A DNA stretch of 64,000 nt from JAHEFU01 sp041395205 (GCA_041395205.1 JAWLAZ010000001.1:372001-436000), one strand, 5' to 3'. Shown: positions 25,501-34,236, numbered from the stretch's first letter. Translations and numbers: made by a program. Notes: generated from the sequence alone by a model not told the origin.

Positions 25501-26188
25501 TGACGCGCCGCTGCGCTTCAGGCAGTCCGGGTTGCAGGCTGCGCCGGGCCTCAGCCGTGGCCGCCGCGGGATCCAGCAGCACGCTGTCCGGCTGCTCCGG
25601 GCTGCAGGCCTGCACGTAGAAGTCGTAAGTCACCTCGCGCACGAGGCCCGGATTCTCACTGAGCAGGCGCTGCATCAGGGTATCGAGCTGGCTGACATCC
25701 GTGATTCCCGGCACTGCGAAGGCCGTGAAGTTCACATCCCGGTAGAACACGCGGCCGAATTCGCTCAGGCCGTAGGCTGCCGCGAAGTTATGGCTGACGC
25801 GGCGGTAGAAGGGGTGGTCCACCAGCGGGTGGTTGTCGGTGGCGCGCTTCAGGTCCGCCTGGGCACCGCCGCCCATGTAGCGCTGCTGCATGGCGGGCTC
25901 GGGCTGCTGCTCCCAGACCACCACGATGCGGTTCGCCGCGAAGTCCAGCCCGGCCTGGGCCGTGCGGCGCGGCAGGGGCTGCAGGGCCTCCGGGTCCTCG
26001 AAGCTGCGCAGGCCGCCCACGAGTGCAGGCTCGCCGGGAAGCGGCAGCATGCCCGGATCCTGCTCCAGGCCCGCAGGCGCGGCAGTGCCCGAATCGCCCG
26101 TCGGCGCAGCCACCGGGAGTGAGGCATCGTTTCCGCCGCAGCTGGCAAGCAGCAGCATCAGCAGCAAAGGGAGTAAGCAGTGTTTCAT
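22538..26188 (-). CDS. large subtilisin-like (S8) serine protease lipoprotein
   Basis: From ATG 26188 (MKHCLLPLLLMLLLASC, lipobox) the protein has 1216 residues. A propeptide-like region (residues about 60-230) leads to the S8 domain with Asp in VVAVVDTGTRYTHED (about 275), His in HNHGTWCAGNIG (about 320) and Ser in VAGTSFACPYTAG (about 500). Downstream are Ig-like segments (VSGVTDLQVQVSGG, VSGIVEVQLTLSDD) alternating with two jelly-roll, MAM-like segments (WDDSFD/ LSFQRRYERGSGDRFQFF; LRLHHSLDVEDGTGDRALLY), and a C-terminal IPT/TIG-like domain (GLARGYPGQTVTLNGMNFG). It should act at the outer membrane or cell surface. The long frame from 26245 lacks a signal before Met20 and is rejected. It converges tail-to-tail with the propeller gene. 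Confidence 0.9.
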   Translation of the reverse strand: MKHCLLPLLLMLLLASCGGNDASLPVAAPTGDSGTAAPAGLEQDPGMLPLPGEPALVGGLRSFEDPEALQPLPRRTAQAGLDFAANRIVVVWEQQPEPAMQQRYMGGGAQADLKRATDNHPLVDHPFYRRVSHNFAAAYGLSEFGRVFYRDVNFTAFAVPGITDVSQLDTLMQRLLSENPGLVREVTYDFYVQACSPEQPDSVLLDPAAATAEARRSLQPGLPEAQRRVSAAPNDPMHLNIDGPGGGTWANWRVGAVDGQAWDSTTGSGQIVVAVVDTGTRYTHEDLVDNCIEPAAEFPYNQPGILTDVINKDNDPNDDHNHGTWCAGNIGATGNNGLGLSGINQTVRILPVKVLSAGGGGSETQVAEGMLLADYLGAQVISMSLGGDYPDRIMQLAAQQLDQDGRLLVVAAGNSNDSAPIYPGAYPYALCVGATTLVNDSNSEDFSLNALGEIPTAERFDARATFSNYGPWVDVAAPGVRVRSTDRASDSAYRASVAGTSFACPYTAGCAALLWAHMGPEYSHHEVRGMLMAGTTVMDHLNTGASPAGFIDDNTNGPVRFVNVWNSIQLFDAGPYAPPEASWASPAEGSSVSGVTDLQVQVSGGDGNVVKVEFDTPTRHLGTTLAESGGFWQVPWDSSFDFNRELTITATVHDDVGHSISLPLTVTPDNARITPPWLEAFDGVALDGIQGGWFRTDFNGESGSTQWGADDSQFAGAAPAMHSNGTAANYAANSNDWLYAPVIDLSGVATAELSFQRRYERGSGDRFQFFATDDDETFSGASFTSSGVQDWAEFSYDLTPFCGGEVRLMWQLTANGSGQATGMWIDDISITVPTGTPPTVSIDSPLPGESVSGIVEVQLTLSDDTTAVELYANPVGAAPLFVDALPDNDPDNPTKTLSLSWDSRQAATGPVRLLARAYDDEGDNGGLDDLAANAVVELLAANPVLGVGWLEDFEAVTDLGGLLPEGPDGVWFRSGSGEVRWRSGTHDPWQGLAHAYIGPEGGGSYGNNELERLYSPLIDLGGSTAPFLRLHHSLDVEDGTGDRALLYIVRHDGFGELELNLFEQRSDSSGYQPLLFDLSGFRDTPFRLMFLFDSNNNGQAGSGWSLDDLELLDASPFIVSLGLARGYPGQTVTLNGMNFGNLQEDGTVSFRRLGGGSTDAVVSTWSRTQISVVVPDDADSGDVYVTVLGRESNARHFSVLLDPTALTGIGQFAIDN

Positions 26189-26325
26189 GTTCAGCCCGAG
26201 CAGCAGAGATTGAGAGCTCCGTCTCCCGTCCGGAGATTCTTCCATAAATGGCCCCGTACTTCAAATCGCAGTGAAAACAACCGGAAGTCCAGATTCCTTT
26301 TGTCTCATTCATGGATCAATTCCGG

Positions 26326-26331
26326 TAAAAT
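26326..26331 (+). promoter_or_regulatory. -10 element of PKD lipoprotein gene 26376
   Basis: GGTAAAATC, the same form as the boxes before the next two paralogs; leaves a leader of about 35 nt with AAGGAA at 26364-26369. Confidence 0.5.
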
Positions 26332-26375
26332 CAGCATGCGGAGCCAATTCCACACAGTATCCGAAGGAATTCCTC

Positions 26376-28913
26376 ATGAGAATCGCATCAATCAGCGCCG
26401 CATGCGCCACTGTACTGCTGCTGGCGGCTTGCGGGGGTGGCACAGCCGGTGACCAGGTCCTCTTCAAGCGCGAGAAGTTCGAATTCAACGAAGAGCAGCC
26501 TGTGCTTGAGTACGGCATTGAGCACGTTGAACCCTCTCCCGTGATCGAGGTACCGATGGAGGGTGTGCCAGCCCTCGATGAACTGGCCGGCCTGGAGCGC
26601 AATGCCAGCGATCTGCCCGAGGACCGCCTGCGCTATGGCGCGGAGCTGGCGGCACCGGGCATGAGTGCCTTCGCCACGGTGGATGGCGACTACCTCGTGA
26701 TGACTCCGGACTGGGTCCGCAATGCCACGCCGAGCACGAGCGATCTGGCCTGGGCGGTCTACAGCTTCCCGCTCAGCGGCTACAACGTCCCGGGTACGCT
26801 GCAGCTCTGGTGGGACACGGCCCTGCCGCCCGCCGGGGACTACTTCATCGGGCTGGCGGACTTCGGCAGCGGACGCTGGCGCTGGTACAACGGCCCGCAG
26901 TCCGGGCAGGCGCTGGACTTCGGCGCGCTTTCCGGCTACTACTCCGCTTCTGACAATCTGTATGTCGCCGTGGTGCTGACCGGGCAGGGCAGCTATGGTC
27001 TCGGCCAGCTGCGCATCGGTGACAACATCCAGCCCACGGCGAGTTTCACGGTGGACCAGAGCAGCGGCACCGTGCCGCTCACGGTGAACTTCGATGCCGG
27101 CGCGAGCATGGACATCGACGGCGAGATCGTCAGCCATGAATGGGACTTCGAGGGCGACGGCTTCGCAGCACCGGTTGCGGAGCATACCGCCCAGCATGTC
27201 TACGCCCAGACCGGCAACTTCCTGGCCCGCCTGCGGGTCACGGACAACGAGGGCGGCCAGCGCATCACGGAGACCGTGATCAGCGTCAGCGGTGTCGGTG
27301 GCAACCAGGCCCCGAATGCCGTGATCTCGGCGGACGTGACAACTGGCAATGCACCGCTGAGCGTGGCCTTCCTGGCAACGGGCAGCTCCGATCCCGACGG
27401 CAGCATCACAAAATATGAGTGGGATGTTGACGGCGACGGCAGCTTCGAGACCGATACGGGCACGACCCCGGCGCATGCCTCCCTCTACACCGATGCGGGC
27501 AGCTACAACGCCACGCTGCGCGTCACCGACGACCAGGGCAGCACCGACACCGACAGCGTGCTGATCGAGGTCAGCTCCGTCGGAGCCGGCGGCCCGCCCG
27601 TGGCCAAGCTCAGCGCGGACTATGCCTACCGGAAGGCCGACGGGCAGTTCAACTTCAATGCCACGGGCTCCAGCGATCCTGACGACGACATCGTAAAGTA
27701 CGAATTCGACTGGGACAGTGACGGCAACTACGAACTTGACAACGGTGCCAGCCCGCTGGCTGCGCACACCTACACCCCGGGCACGCATGGAACAACGGTG
27801 CGCGTGACCGACGGCGGGGGACGGACGGATACCGCCTCCCTGAGCGTGATCTACGACGCCAGCATCGGCTACAGCGAGACCGAGGCCAACGACGATTCCG
27901 GCACCGCCGATGATCTGGGCAGCTTTGCCGCAGGCGGCAATCAGGTCGCAGGCTGGACCGGCAACCTCGGCGCGGGTGGCTATGACGGCAGCGAGGAGGA
28001 CTGGCTGGTCTTCACGGCCCCGCAGGCGGTCCAGGTGCAGCTCGGCCTGGCCTTCCTCGACAGTGAGGCGGACATCGACCTCCGGCTCTTCCATGAGTCG
28101 GACCTTGTCAACCATGTGGCCCAGTCCACCGGCACGGGTGACAGCGAGACCATCAACTACAGCATCCCGGCGGCCGGCACCTACTACGTCCGCATCTACA
28201 TCTACGCCAGTGCCAGCGCCCGCGGCCCGGCGGACTACACTTTCAGTGCCTCGGCCAGCACCGCACCTGTCTGCCAGTTCACGGCGAACCCGCTCAGCGG
28301 TGAAGCGCCGCTGCTTGTCAGCTTTGATCTCAGCGCCTCCTATCATCCGGAGGGCAACGCGATCGTGGGCTATGCGATCGACCCCAGCGGGACCGGCAGC
28401 TTCATTGACAAGGGTGCCAGCCCGCTCTTCCAGCACAGCTTCACGGGCGGGACCTACAACGCCCTGCTGCGTGTGGAGGATGAGTACGGGGCCTTCGGCA
28501 CGGCCCCGGTGCAGATCACTGCCAATGTCACCTATGACGAGACCGAGGACAACGACACCTTCGACACCGGCAACTTCCTGCCCTCGCTGGACTTCACGGG
28601 CTGGTTCGGCAACATCGGTCCGGATGGCCCGCTGGATGGCGACGAGGAGGACTGGTACCGGATCGTGGTCGGAAGCACCGGCAGCCGCACCATCAACTTC
28701 TACTTCAGCGATTCCCTCTCGGACCTCGACATGAAGCTCTACGGCACTGACGGGATCACCGAGATCGGCACCTCCACGAGCACGACTGACAATGAGACGA
28801 TCACCTACAACTTCACGCAGACCGGCACCTACTACCTGAAGACCTACGTCTACGTGAATTCCAGTCCGAAGCTGGAGCAGGACTACATGCTGGAGGTCAT
28901 CCCGACTCCCTGA
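26376..28913 (+). CDS. lipoprotein with PKD and PPC domains, paralog 1 of 3
   Basis: Starts at ATG 26376 (MRIASISAACATVLLLAAC, lipobox), with AAGGAA six nucleotides upstream; 845 residues. Residues about 60-215 form an N-terminal domain shared with the next two genes (YGAELAAPG, MTPDWV, LAWAVYSFPLSGY, GRWRWYNG, LYVAVVLTGQGSYGLGQLRIG). Then come three PKD domains (each with the PxASF/GS-D-DG-I--YEWD--GDG pattern) at about 217-480, a PPC domain (ETEANDDSGTADDLG to GTYYVRIYIYAS), a PKD-like domain and a second PPC domain at the C-terminus. Pieces like these serve in adhesion or as accessory modules of secreted enzymes; no catalytic domain is seen. The protein is presumably lipid-anchored and surface-exposed. 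Confidence 0.85.
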   Translation: MRIASISAACATVLLLAACGGGTAGDQVLFKREKFEFNEEQPVLEYGIEHVEPSPVIEVPMEGVPALDELAGLERNASDLPEDRLRYGAELAAPGMSAFATVDGDYLVMTPDWVRNATPSTSDLAWAVYSFPLSGYNVPGTLQLWWDTALPPAGDYFIGLADFGSGRWRWYNGPQSGQALDFGALSGYYSASDNLYVAVVLTGQGSYGLGQLRIGDNIQPTASFTVDQSSGTVPLTVNFDAGASMDIDGEIVSHEWDFEGDGFAAPVAEHTAQHVYAQTGNFLARLRVTDNEGGQRITETVISVSGVGGNQAPNAVISADVTTGNAPLSVAFLATGSSDPDGSITKYEWDVDGDGSFETDTGTTPAHASLYTDAGSYNATLRVTDDQGSTDTDSVLIEVSSVGAGGPPVAKLSADYAYRKADGQFNFNATGSSDPDDDIVKYEFDWDSDGNYELDNGASPLAAHTYTPGTHGTTVRVTDGGGRTDTASLSVIYDASIGYSETEANDDSGTADDLGSFAAGGNQVAGWTGNLGAGGYDGSEEDWLVFTAPQAVQVQLGLAFLDSEADIDLRLFHESDLVNHVAQSTGTGDSETINYSIPAAGTYYVRIYIYASASARGPADYTFSASASTAPVCQFTANPLSGEAPLLVSFDLSASYHPEGNAIVGYAIDPSGTGSFIDKGASPLFQHSFTGGTYNALLRVEDEYGAFGTAPVQITANVTYDETEDNDTFDTGNFLPSLDFTGWFGNIGPDGPLDGDEEDWYRIVVGSTGSRTINFYFSDSLSDLDMKLYGTDGITEIGTSTSTTDNETITYNFTQTGTYYLKTYVYVNSSPKLEQDYMLEVIPTP

Positions 28914-28960
28914 GCCGCAGCCTGGATGCAGGCTTTCCCTGAGCTGCGCCGGCCCTGGGT

Positions 28961-28966
28961 TAGAAT
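28961..28966 (+). promoter_or_regulatory. -10 element of PKD lipoprotein gene 29006
   Basis: GTTAGAATC; start codon 39 nt downstream, with GAGGGAAAG before it. Confidence 0.5.
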
Positions 28967-29005
28967 CTGTGCGCTGCGGAAACGCTTCGCAGCGAGGGAA
29001 AGCGC

Positions 29006-31105
29006 ATGAACAGACAGCTCACGGCACTACTGCTCGGCGGCATGCTGCTGCTGGCAGCCTGCTCCGCCGGGAGCGGCGGGCCGGCCGCTCAGACGTCGGA
29101 TCCTGCCGCCCTGCCGCCGTTGGATGCAGGCCTGCCCACGATTGCGGAGCTGCCCGCCCTGCCGCGCAATCCCAGCAATACCCCGGAGGCCTGTATCCGC
29201 AAGGGCGCTGACATCCACAGCGCTTCGGCGAAGCAGAACGCCGAACTGAGCGGTGACAAGCTCTCCATGAGCCCGGCTTACGATCCGCTCGCTGAACCGC
29301 CTTCCCATGAGCTGAGCTGGGGGATCTATGGCTTCAACATCGCCGACTACCAGCGTGGAACGGAGATCCAGGCCAGGTGGAATGGCAACGCGCCTGCCAG
29401 CTCCGGCATCTACATCGGAGTCAGCGACTATGCTACGGGACGCTGGCAGTGGCGCCAGGGCACGGCGAGCGGCACGGTGGACTTCCCGGAGCTCGCCGGC
29501 TACTTCTCCGCCAACGGCGACCTGTACGTGGTGGTGCTGTTGGCAACGGAGGGCCAGTTCAGCCTCGGCCGCCTGCGCCTCGGTGGCAACTTCCCGCCGC
29601 TGATTGACTACACGATCGACGATGACAGCGGCCAGGGCAAGCTGACCGTCAACATTGATGCCAGTGCCAGCACTGACCCTGAGGACGGGCAGTCCCTGCT
29701 CTGGTCCTGGTCAGCGGAAGGTGGCCCGTTTGAGTCAGGCGGACCATTTCTGTTCTGGGAGTATGACCACGTCGGGGAATACAGCTGCACCGTCCGGGCA
29801 ACTGATCCGGAGGGCGCGAGCAGTGAAACCGTCATTCCGATCAGCGTCACAGCCGTGCCCGGCAATGACCCGCCGGTCGCGGACATCTACTCGGATGATG
29901 GTGTGCTGTCCGGGATCGTGCCCCTTTCCGTCTCGCTCAATGCCCAGAACAGCACCGACCCGGAGAATGGCTTCATGACATTCCGCTGGGACATTGATGA
30001 GGATGGCTATTTCGAGCAGTTCACCCTTGGCAGCCCGGTCATCAAGCATATCTACATCGCAGCCGGCATCTACAACCCCAGTGTGATGGTGATAGACGAG
30101 TTCGGTGCATTCGACATTGCCACGCTGCAGATCGAGGTGCTGCCCGCCTCAGGCACTGAGCCTCCGCAGGCGAAGCTTGAGGCGGTTTACTGGTACGACG
30201 GCAATCAGGAGAACCTGCCAAGGAAGTTCACCGCCGCCGGTTCGACGGACCCTGACAACGACATCGTGAAGTACGAGTGGGATTTCGAGGGCGACGGCGT
30301 GTTCGACTATGACACGGGGCTCGACCCGGAGAATGAGGTGACCTACTCCCAGGACGGCGGCGTGTTCAACGTGAGCGTGCGGGTCACCGACAGCGGCGGG
30401 CGCAGTGATACGGCAATCTGCCCCGTGATGCTCACCCCTTTCTCCGGCCAGCCGGAGGTCGAACCGAATGACAGCCCGGAGACGGCGATCAGCATGGGCA
30501 GCTTTGCCGGCCGGTGCGTGCGGGTGAATGACTATCCCGGCCAGCTCAAGTTCGGCGAGGATGAAGAGGACTGGTATGTGATCCATGCCGCCCACAACGG
30601 GCCACTGTGGCTCAATGTGATCTTCACGCATGAATTCATGGACATTGACACTGAGCTCTTCAGCTTCTCCGACCTGGAGAACCCCTTGTTCACCGGCTAC
30701 AGCGAGGATGACAACGAATTCCTGTCGCTGGTGATCACGGCCCCCGGTGACTACTACCTGCGGGTGTTCACCGACCAGGCCGGCGAGGCCGGGCAGGACA
30801 GCGGCTACAAGCTGGACTTCTGGGACCCCGTCAAGCCCGTGGCCTTCGTCACGGCTTCCGCAACGGAAGTGGAGACGGGGACCGAGCTTGTGCTCAACGC
30901 GGGCCGCAGCTACGACCGTTACCTGGAGGGCCTGATCTACTTCTTCGACATGGATGGCGACGGGATCTTCGAAAGCGAGCCCGGTGGATGGCTCGGTACT
31001 GGCACTGTCAACTGGGAAGGACCGCAGGAGCTCGGCGTCAAGGTGCAGGATATGCTCGGCATGGAAAGCATTGCCACTGTGATCGTGACGGGCATCGCAC
31101 CCTGA
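29006..31105 (+). CDS. lipoprotein with PKD and PPC domains, paralog 2 of 3
   Basis: A 699-residue protein starting MNRQLTALLLGGMLLLAAC (lipobox). The N-terminal family domain (residues about 55-200) shows IRKGADIHSAS, LSWGIYGFNIADYQ, GIYIGVSDYATGRWQWRQG and LGRLRLGGN. Three PKD domains follow (TEPEDGQSLLWSW-type, NGFMTFRWDIDEDGYFEQ, NDIVKYEWDFEGDGVFDYD), then one PPC domain (VEPNDSPETAISMGSF to GDYYLRVFTDQAG) and a C-terminal PKD-like end (FDMDGDGIFESE). It has one PPC fewer than paralog 1. The own promoter and about 90-bp gap show it is a separate unit and not part of an operon. Confidence 0.85.
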   Translation: MNRQLTALLLGGMLLLAACSAGSGGPAAQTSDPAALPPLDAGLPTIAELPALPRNPSNTPEACIRKGADIHSASAKQNAELSGDKLSMSPAYDPLAEPPSHELSWGIYGFNIADYQRGTEIQARWNGNAPASSGIYIGVSDYATGRWQWRQGTASGTVDFPELAGYFSANGDLYVVVLLATEGQFSLGRLRLGGNFPPLIDYTIDDDSGQGKLTVNIDASASTDPEDGQSLLWSWSAEGGPFESGGPFLFWEYDHVGEYSCTVRATDPEGASSETVIPISVTAVPGNDPPVADIYSDDGVLSGIVPLSVSLNAQNSTDPENGFMTFRWDIDEDGYFEQFTLGSPVIKHIYIAAGIYNPSVMVIDEFGAFDIATLQIEVLPASGTEPPQAKLEAVYWYDGNQENLPRKFTAAGSTDPDNDIVKYEWDFEGDGVFDYDTGLDPENEVTYSQDGGVFNVSVRVTDSGGRSDTAICPVMLTPFSGQPEVEPNDSPETAISMGSFAGRCVRVNDYPGQLKFGEDEEDWYVIHAAHNGPLWLNVIFTHEFMDIDTELFSFSDLENPLFTGYSEDDNEFLSLVITAPGDYYLRVFTDQAGEAGQDSGYKLDFWDPVKPVAFVTASATEVETGTELVLNAGRSYDRYLEGLIYFFDMDGDGIFESEPGGWLGTGTVNWEGPQELGVKVQDMLGMESIATVIVTGIAP

Positions 31106-31180
31106 GCTGCAGCTCCGGGCATGCTCTGGGAGGAGGCGATCAGGCAGCGTGTACCTGATCAATTCCCGGCCGAATTCAGT

Positions 31181-31186
31181 TAGAAT
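31181..31186 (+). promoter_or_regulatory. -10 element of PKD lipoprotein gene 31242
   Basis: GTTAGAATTC, identical in core to the box at 28961. Leader about 50 nt; GAGGATGAACC before the ATG. Confidence 0.5.
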
Positions 31187-31241
31187 TCTGTGCTGCCCTT
31201 CCAGCAGGCTGGAGCGTTCGCGGGCAGGACGAGGATGAACC

Positions 31242-33341
31242 ATGAAATCGCTGATTGCCCCGCTGCTGCTCTGCGGCATTCTCTGTCTGGCCGCCTGCTC
31301 CTCCGGTTCTGCGAAGCTGCAGGGTACGGATGCGACCGCCCTGGATTCCGTCCAGCCTGTCGAGCTGCCGCAGAACATGCTCGCGGAGATTCCCGCCCTG
31401 GCGGAGCTGCCCACCATTGAACGCGGTTTCAGTGAAGTTCCGGCGGATTTCATCCGCAAGGGTGCGGAGATTGCCACGCCGGGCAGCCGCGAGAATGCGA
31501 TCACGCTCGGTGACAGTCTGATCATGGGCCCGGACTGGGATCCGGCTGCCACACCGCCGAAGCTGGAGCTGAGCTGGGGCATCTATGGCTTCCACCTGCC
31601 GGGCTTCGCCAGGCAGGGTGTCGTTGATCTGCAGTGGGGCAACAGCCCGGCAAGCGCCGATGCATATGTCGGGCTCACGGATTACGGCTCTGACCGCTGG
31701 ATCTGGCGCAGGGCCAGCGAGCTCGACAAGTTCGAATTCGGCTCCCTGGACGGCTACTTCTCCGGCCTGGACACCATCTACTGCTGCGTGCTGCTGACCG
31801 GCAGCGGCAGCTTCGAGCTGAACAGCCTGCGGCTCGGCGGCAACTTCGCCCCGACGGCCAGCTTCACGGTCAACCAGGACACGGGCCAGTACATGTTCAC
31901 GACGGGCTTCGACGGCTCAGCCAGCTCAGACGTCGACGGCAGCATTGCCGAGTACCACTGGTCCTTCGAGGACCCGGTCTACTTCACGCCGGGCGACCTC
32001 GGGCCGACACCGAACCACTACTACGACCATGTCGGCAGCTTCACCTGCACGCTGCGCGTGGTTGACAACGAAGGCGGGACCGGCGAGGCCACGGCCACCA
32101 TCACCGTCACGGGTGAGCCGGGCAACCTGTCGCCCACTGCTGACATCTTCGCCTTCCCGACCGGCGGAGTCCTGCCCCAGGCCATCAACTTCGATGCCTC
32201 CGGCAGCATGGATCAGGATCAGGGCATCCTGAGTTACCGCTGGGACCTGGATGACGACGGCTACCACGAGGTGCAGACCAACTTGCCCTTCGCCTACCGG
32301 GAATTCATCACGGCCGGAACCTTCACCGTCAGCCTGATGGTGATCGACTTCTTCGGTGCCAGTGGCACAGCCACCACGCAGGTCACGATTGACCCGGTCA
32401 CGGGCGAGAACCCGCCCTCGGCGGAGCTGGGCATCGACTACTACTGCCTGCAGACCGGCAGCATGCGCAATCTGGACACAAGCGGGCTGCTTGATCCTGA
32501 CAACGACATCATCAAGTACGAATGGGACTTCGAGGGCGACGGTTCCTTTGACTACGACCTCGGGCTGTTTCCGGGCGGCGAAATCACCTACACCCTGCCC
32601 GGGATGTTCACGCCGACGGTGCGCATCACGGACAGCGGCGGACGCCAGGCCACGGCCTCCCTCGCTGTCCTCGCGAGCAACGGTGTGGACCCGCAGGAGA
32701 CGGAGCCCAACGACGCCGTGGCGGAAGCAGACAGCCTCGGCGGCCTGCTCAACTACGCGATGCACATCCGCGACTGGGTGGGGGAGCTCGGTGGCAGCGA
32801 CACGATTGACTGGTATGTCATCGACTGCGACCGTGAGACGGATGCCAGCTTCTGGGTGGACTTCAACTCCCTGGTGGTTGATCTGGGTATCGCGCTGTAT
32901 GACGACGGCGACTTTCTCGCGCCGCTGATCGATGCGGATCTCGGGGGCGACCGCGAGTACATCCATTTCCACCTGCCCGCCGCCGGTACGTACTATCTCA
33001 AGGTCTTCGTGCCCCAGGGAGCCGTGGAGACCGGCCCGGGCAGCTACAAGCTGACCTGCCTCGAGAACCATCCGCCGAATGCCGTGCTGAGCGGTGCTCC
33101 GGACAACGGTGCTGCCCCGCTGCTGGTGTCGCTGGACGCCAGCCTGAGCTCCGACGATGAGGACGGGCTGTCGGTCAGCTTTGACTATGACCTCAACGGA
33201 GATGGCTTCTTTGAGGCCACATTTGAGAACAGCACGATCAACACGACCCTCATTACACCCGGGGTCTACGCGCTTGCCGTAAGCGTGACCGATTCCCTCG
33301 GTGAAACGGATGTGGCCTACAAGGTCATCACCGTTTTCTAG
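31242..33341 (+). CDS. lipoprotein with PKD and PPC domains, paralog 3 of 3
   Basis: Also 699 residues, starting MKSLIAPLLLCGILCLAAC (lipobox). The family N-terminal domain reads FIRKGAEIATPGSRENA, MGPDWDPAATPPKLELSWG, YVGLTDYGSDRWIWRR and LNSLRLGGN; it is closest to paralog 2. PKD domains follow (SDVDGSIAEYHWSFED, LSYRWDLDDDGYHEV, NDIIKYEWDFEGDGSFDYD), then a PPC domain (ETEPNDAVAEADSLGGL to GTYYLKVFVPQGA) and a final PKD-like segment (SVSFDYDLNGDGFFEATF). The equal length and order show a tandem duplication with paralog 2. The gene ends 18 bp before the nuoA promoter. Confidence 0.85.
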   Translation: MKSLIAPLLLCGILCLAACSSGSAKLQGTDATALDSVQPVELPQNMLAEIPALAELPTIERGFSEVPADFIRKGAEIATPGSRENAITLGDSLIMGPDWDPAATPPKLELSWGIYGFHLPGFARQGVVDLQWGNSPASADAYVGLTDYGSDRWIWRRASELDKFEFGSLDGYFSGLDTIYCCVLLTGSGSFELNSLRLGGNFAPTASFTVNQDTGQYMFTTGFDGSASSDVDGSIAEYHWSFEDPVYFTPGDLGPTPNHYYDHVGSFTCTLRVVDNEGGTGEATATITVTGEPGNLSPTADIFAFPTGGVLPQAINFDASGSMDQDQGILSYRWDLDDDGYHEVQTNLPFAYREFITAGTFTVSLMVIDFFGASGTATTQVTIDPVTGENPPSAELGIDYYCLQTGSMRNLDTSGLLDPDNDIIKYEWDFEGDGSFDYDLGLFPGGEITYTLPGMFTPTVRITDSGGRQATASLAVLASNGVDPQETEPNDAVAEADSLGGLLNYAMHIRDWVGELGGSDTIDWYVIDCDRETDASFWVDFNSLVVDLGIALYDDGDFLAPLIDADLGGDREYIHFHLPAAGTYYLKVFVPQGAVETGPGSYKLTCLENHPPNAVLSGAPDNGAAPLLVSLDASLSSDDEDGLSVSFDYDLNGDGFFEATFENSTINTTLITPGVYALAVSVTDSLGETDVAYKVITVF

Positions 33342-33358
33342 GTCGGGTCCGCCCCGGC

Positions 33359-33364
33359 TATAAT
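33359..33364 (+). promoter_or_regulatory. -10 element of nuoA
   Basis: Perfect TATAAT followed by C; start codon 31 nt downstream. Confidence 0.6.
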
Positions 33365-33394
33365 CAGGCTGCGGCTTCATGCTGCAGATGAGAT

Positions 33395-33793
33395 ATGAAC
33401 ACGGTCGGACAGTACAACTGGGTGGCGCTCTTCCTGCTGGGCGGGGCGGTGCTGCTCGGGCTGGCCTTCGCCTTCCTCAATCTCTGGCGGCCGCGGCGGC
33501 CGAACTTCCTCAAGCGCCTGAGCTATGAATCCGGGGCGCAGGCCACGGGTGATGCGCTGGTGCGCTTCAACATCCGCTTCTACATCCTCGCGATCGTGTT
33601 CCTCATGTTCGACGTGGACATCATGTTCATCTTCCCCTGGGCCACCTCCTTCCGGCTCCTCGTGTTCGGCAATGACGACATCGCCTTCACGCCGATCGGG
33701 GCCTCCTCGCTCGGGGAGATGTTCGTGTTCCTCGGGATCCTGCTCGTGGGCTGGGCCTATGCCTACCGCAAGGGAGCGCTGGAATGGGTCTGA
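33395..33793 (+). CDS. nuoA: NADH-quinone oxidoreductase-like subunit A
   Basis: A 132-residue membrane protein with the three helices of NuoA: VALFLLGGAVLLGLAFAFL, FYILAIVFLMFDVDIMFIFPWA and MFVFLGILLVGWAYAYRKGALEW. In complex I NuoA packs against NuoH and NuoD near the quinone site. The conserved loop after helix 1 normally has a cysteine (YECG); here it is YESG, so that cysteine is lost. The acidic residue of helix 2 is Asp (FDVD) where Glu is usual. The stop overlaps nuoB by 10 nt. It is the first gene of the split nuo locus. Confidence 0.9.
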   Translation: MNTVGQYNWVALFLLGGAVLLGLAFAFLNLWRPRRPNFLKRLSYESGAQATGDALVRFNIRFYILAIVFLMFDVDIMFIFPWATSFRLLVFGNDDIAFTPIGASSLGEMFVFLGILLVGWAYAYRKGALEWV

Positions 33794-34236
33794 GGGAGCT
33801 CATCCGCGAGGCTTCGGCCCATTCCCTGTGGCCGCTGATGCTGGGCCTCGACTATGCCACGCTGGAACTGTTCAGCGCCTGGGGGCCGCGCCATGACATC
33901 GCGCGCTTCGGCAGCGAGGTGATGCGCCCCAGCCCGCGCCAGGTGGACCTCCTGATCGTGGCCGGCGTCGTCAACAACAAGATGGCCCCGGTGATCCGCC
34001 GCCTGCACAGCTCGATGGCCGACCCGGCCTTCGTGATGGCCTTCGGCGCGGGGGCGATCAGCGGTGCGCCGTTTGACGGCAGCTATGCCGTGGACGGGGG
34101 CGTGGACCGCATCGTGCCGGTGGACATCTACGTGCCGGGGGACCCGCCGCGGCCGGAGCAGCTGATCGACGGGATCATCGCGCTGCGGGAGCGCATCCTC
34201 TCGGGTGCGCTGGATGAACGCTTTGCGTGGCGGTAG
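33784..34236 (+). CDS. nuoB: NuoB-like subunit lacking all four N2 cluster cysteines
   Basis: A 150-residue protein collinear with NuoB: HSLWPLMLGLDYATLEL, HDIARFGSEVMRPSPRQVDLLIVAG, NKMAPVIRRLH, MAFGAGAISGAPFD, GVDRIVPVDIYVPGDPPRPEQL. In NuoB of complex I four cysteines hold cluster N2, the last carrier before quinone: a CC pair, the C of MGAC and the C of PGCPPRPE. Here the positions are Asp23-Tyr24, Gly90 and Asp120, and the protein has no cysteine at all. The fold-defining surroundings remain well conserved, so this is a NuoB that kept its structural role without a cluster. The frame is intact and coupled to nuoA. nuoC lies 6.7 kb further on. Confidence 0.9.
   Translation: MGLRELIREASAHSLWPLMLGLDYATLELFSAWGPRHDIARFGSEVMRPSPRQVDLLIVAGVVNNKMAPVIRRLHSSMADPAFVMAFGAGAISGAPFDGSYAVDGGVDRIVPVDIYVPGDPPRPEQLIDGIIALRERILSGALDERFAWR

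Noticed and set aside
26388..28436. 682-residue minus-strand open frame, and similar ones at 30149-31582 and 31926-33380
   Set aside because: Shadows opposite the three PKD lipoproteins; no start signals and shadow-type composition.
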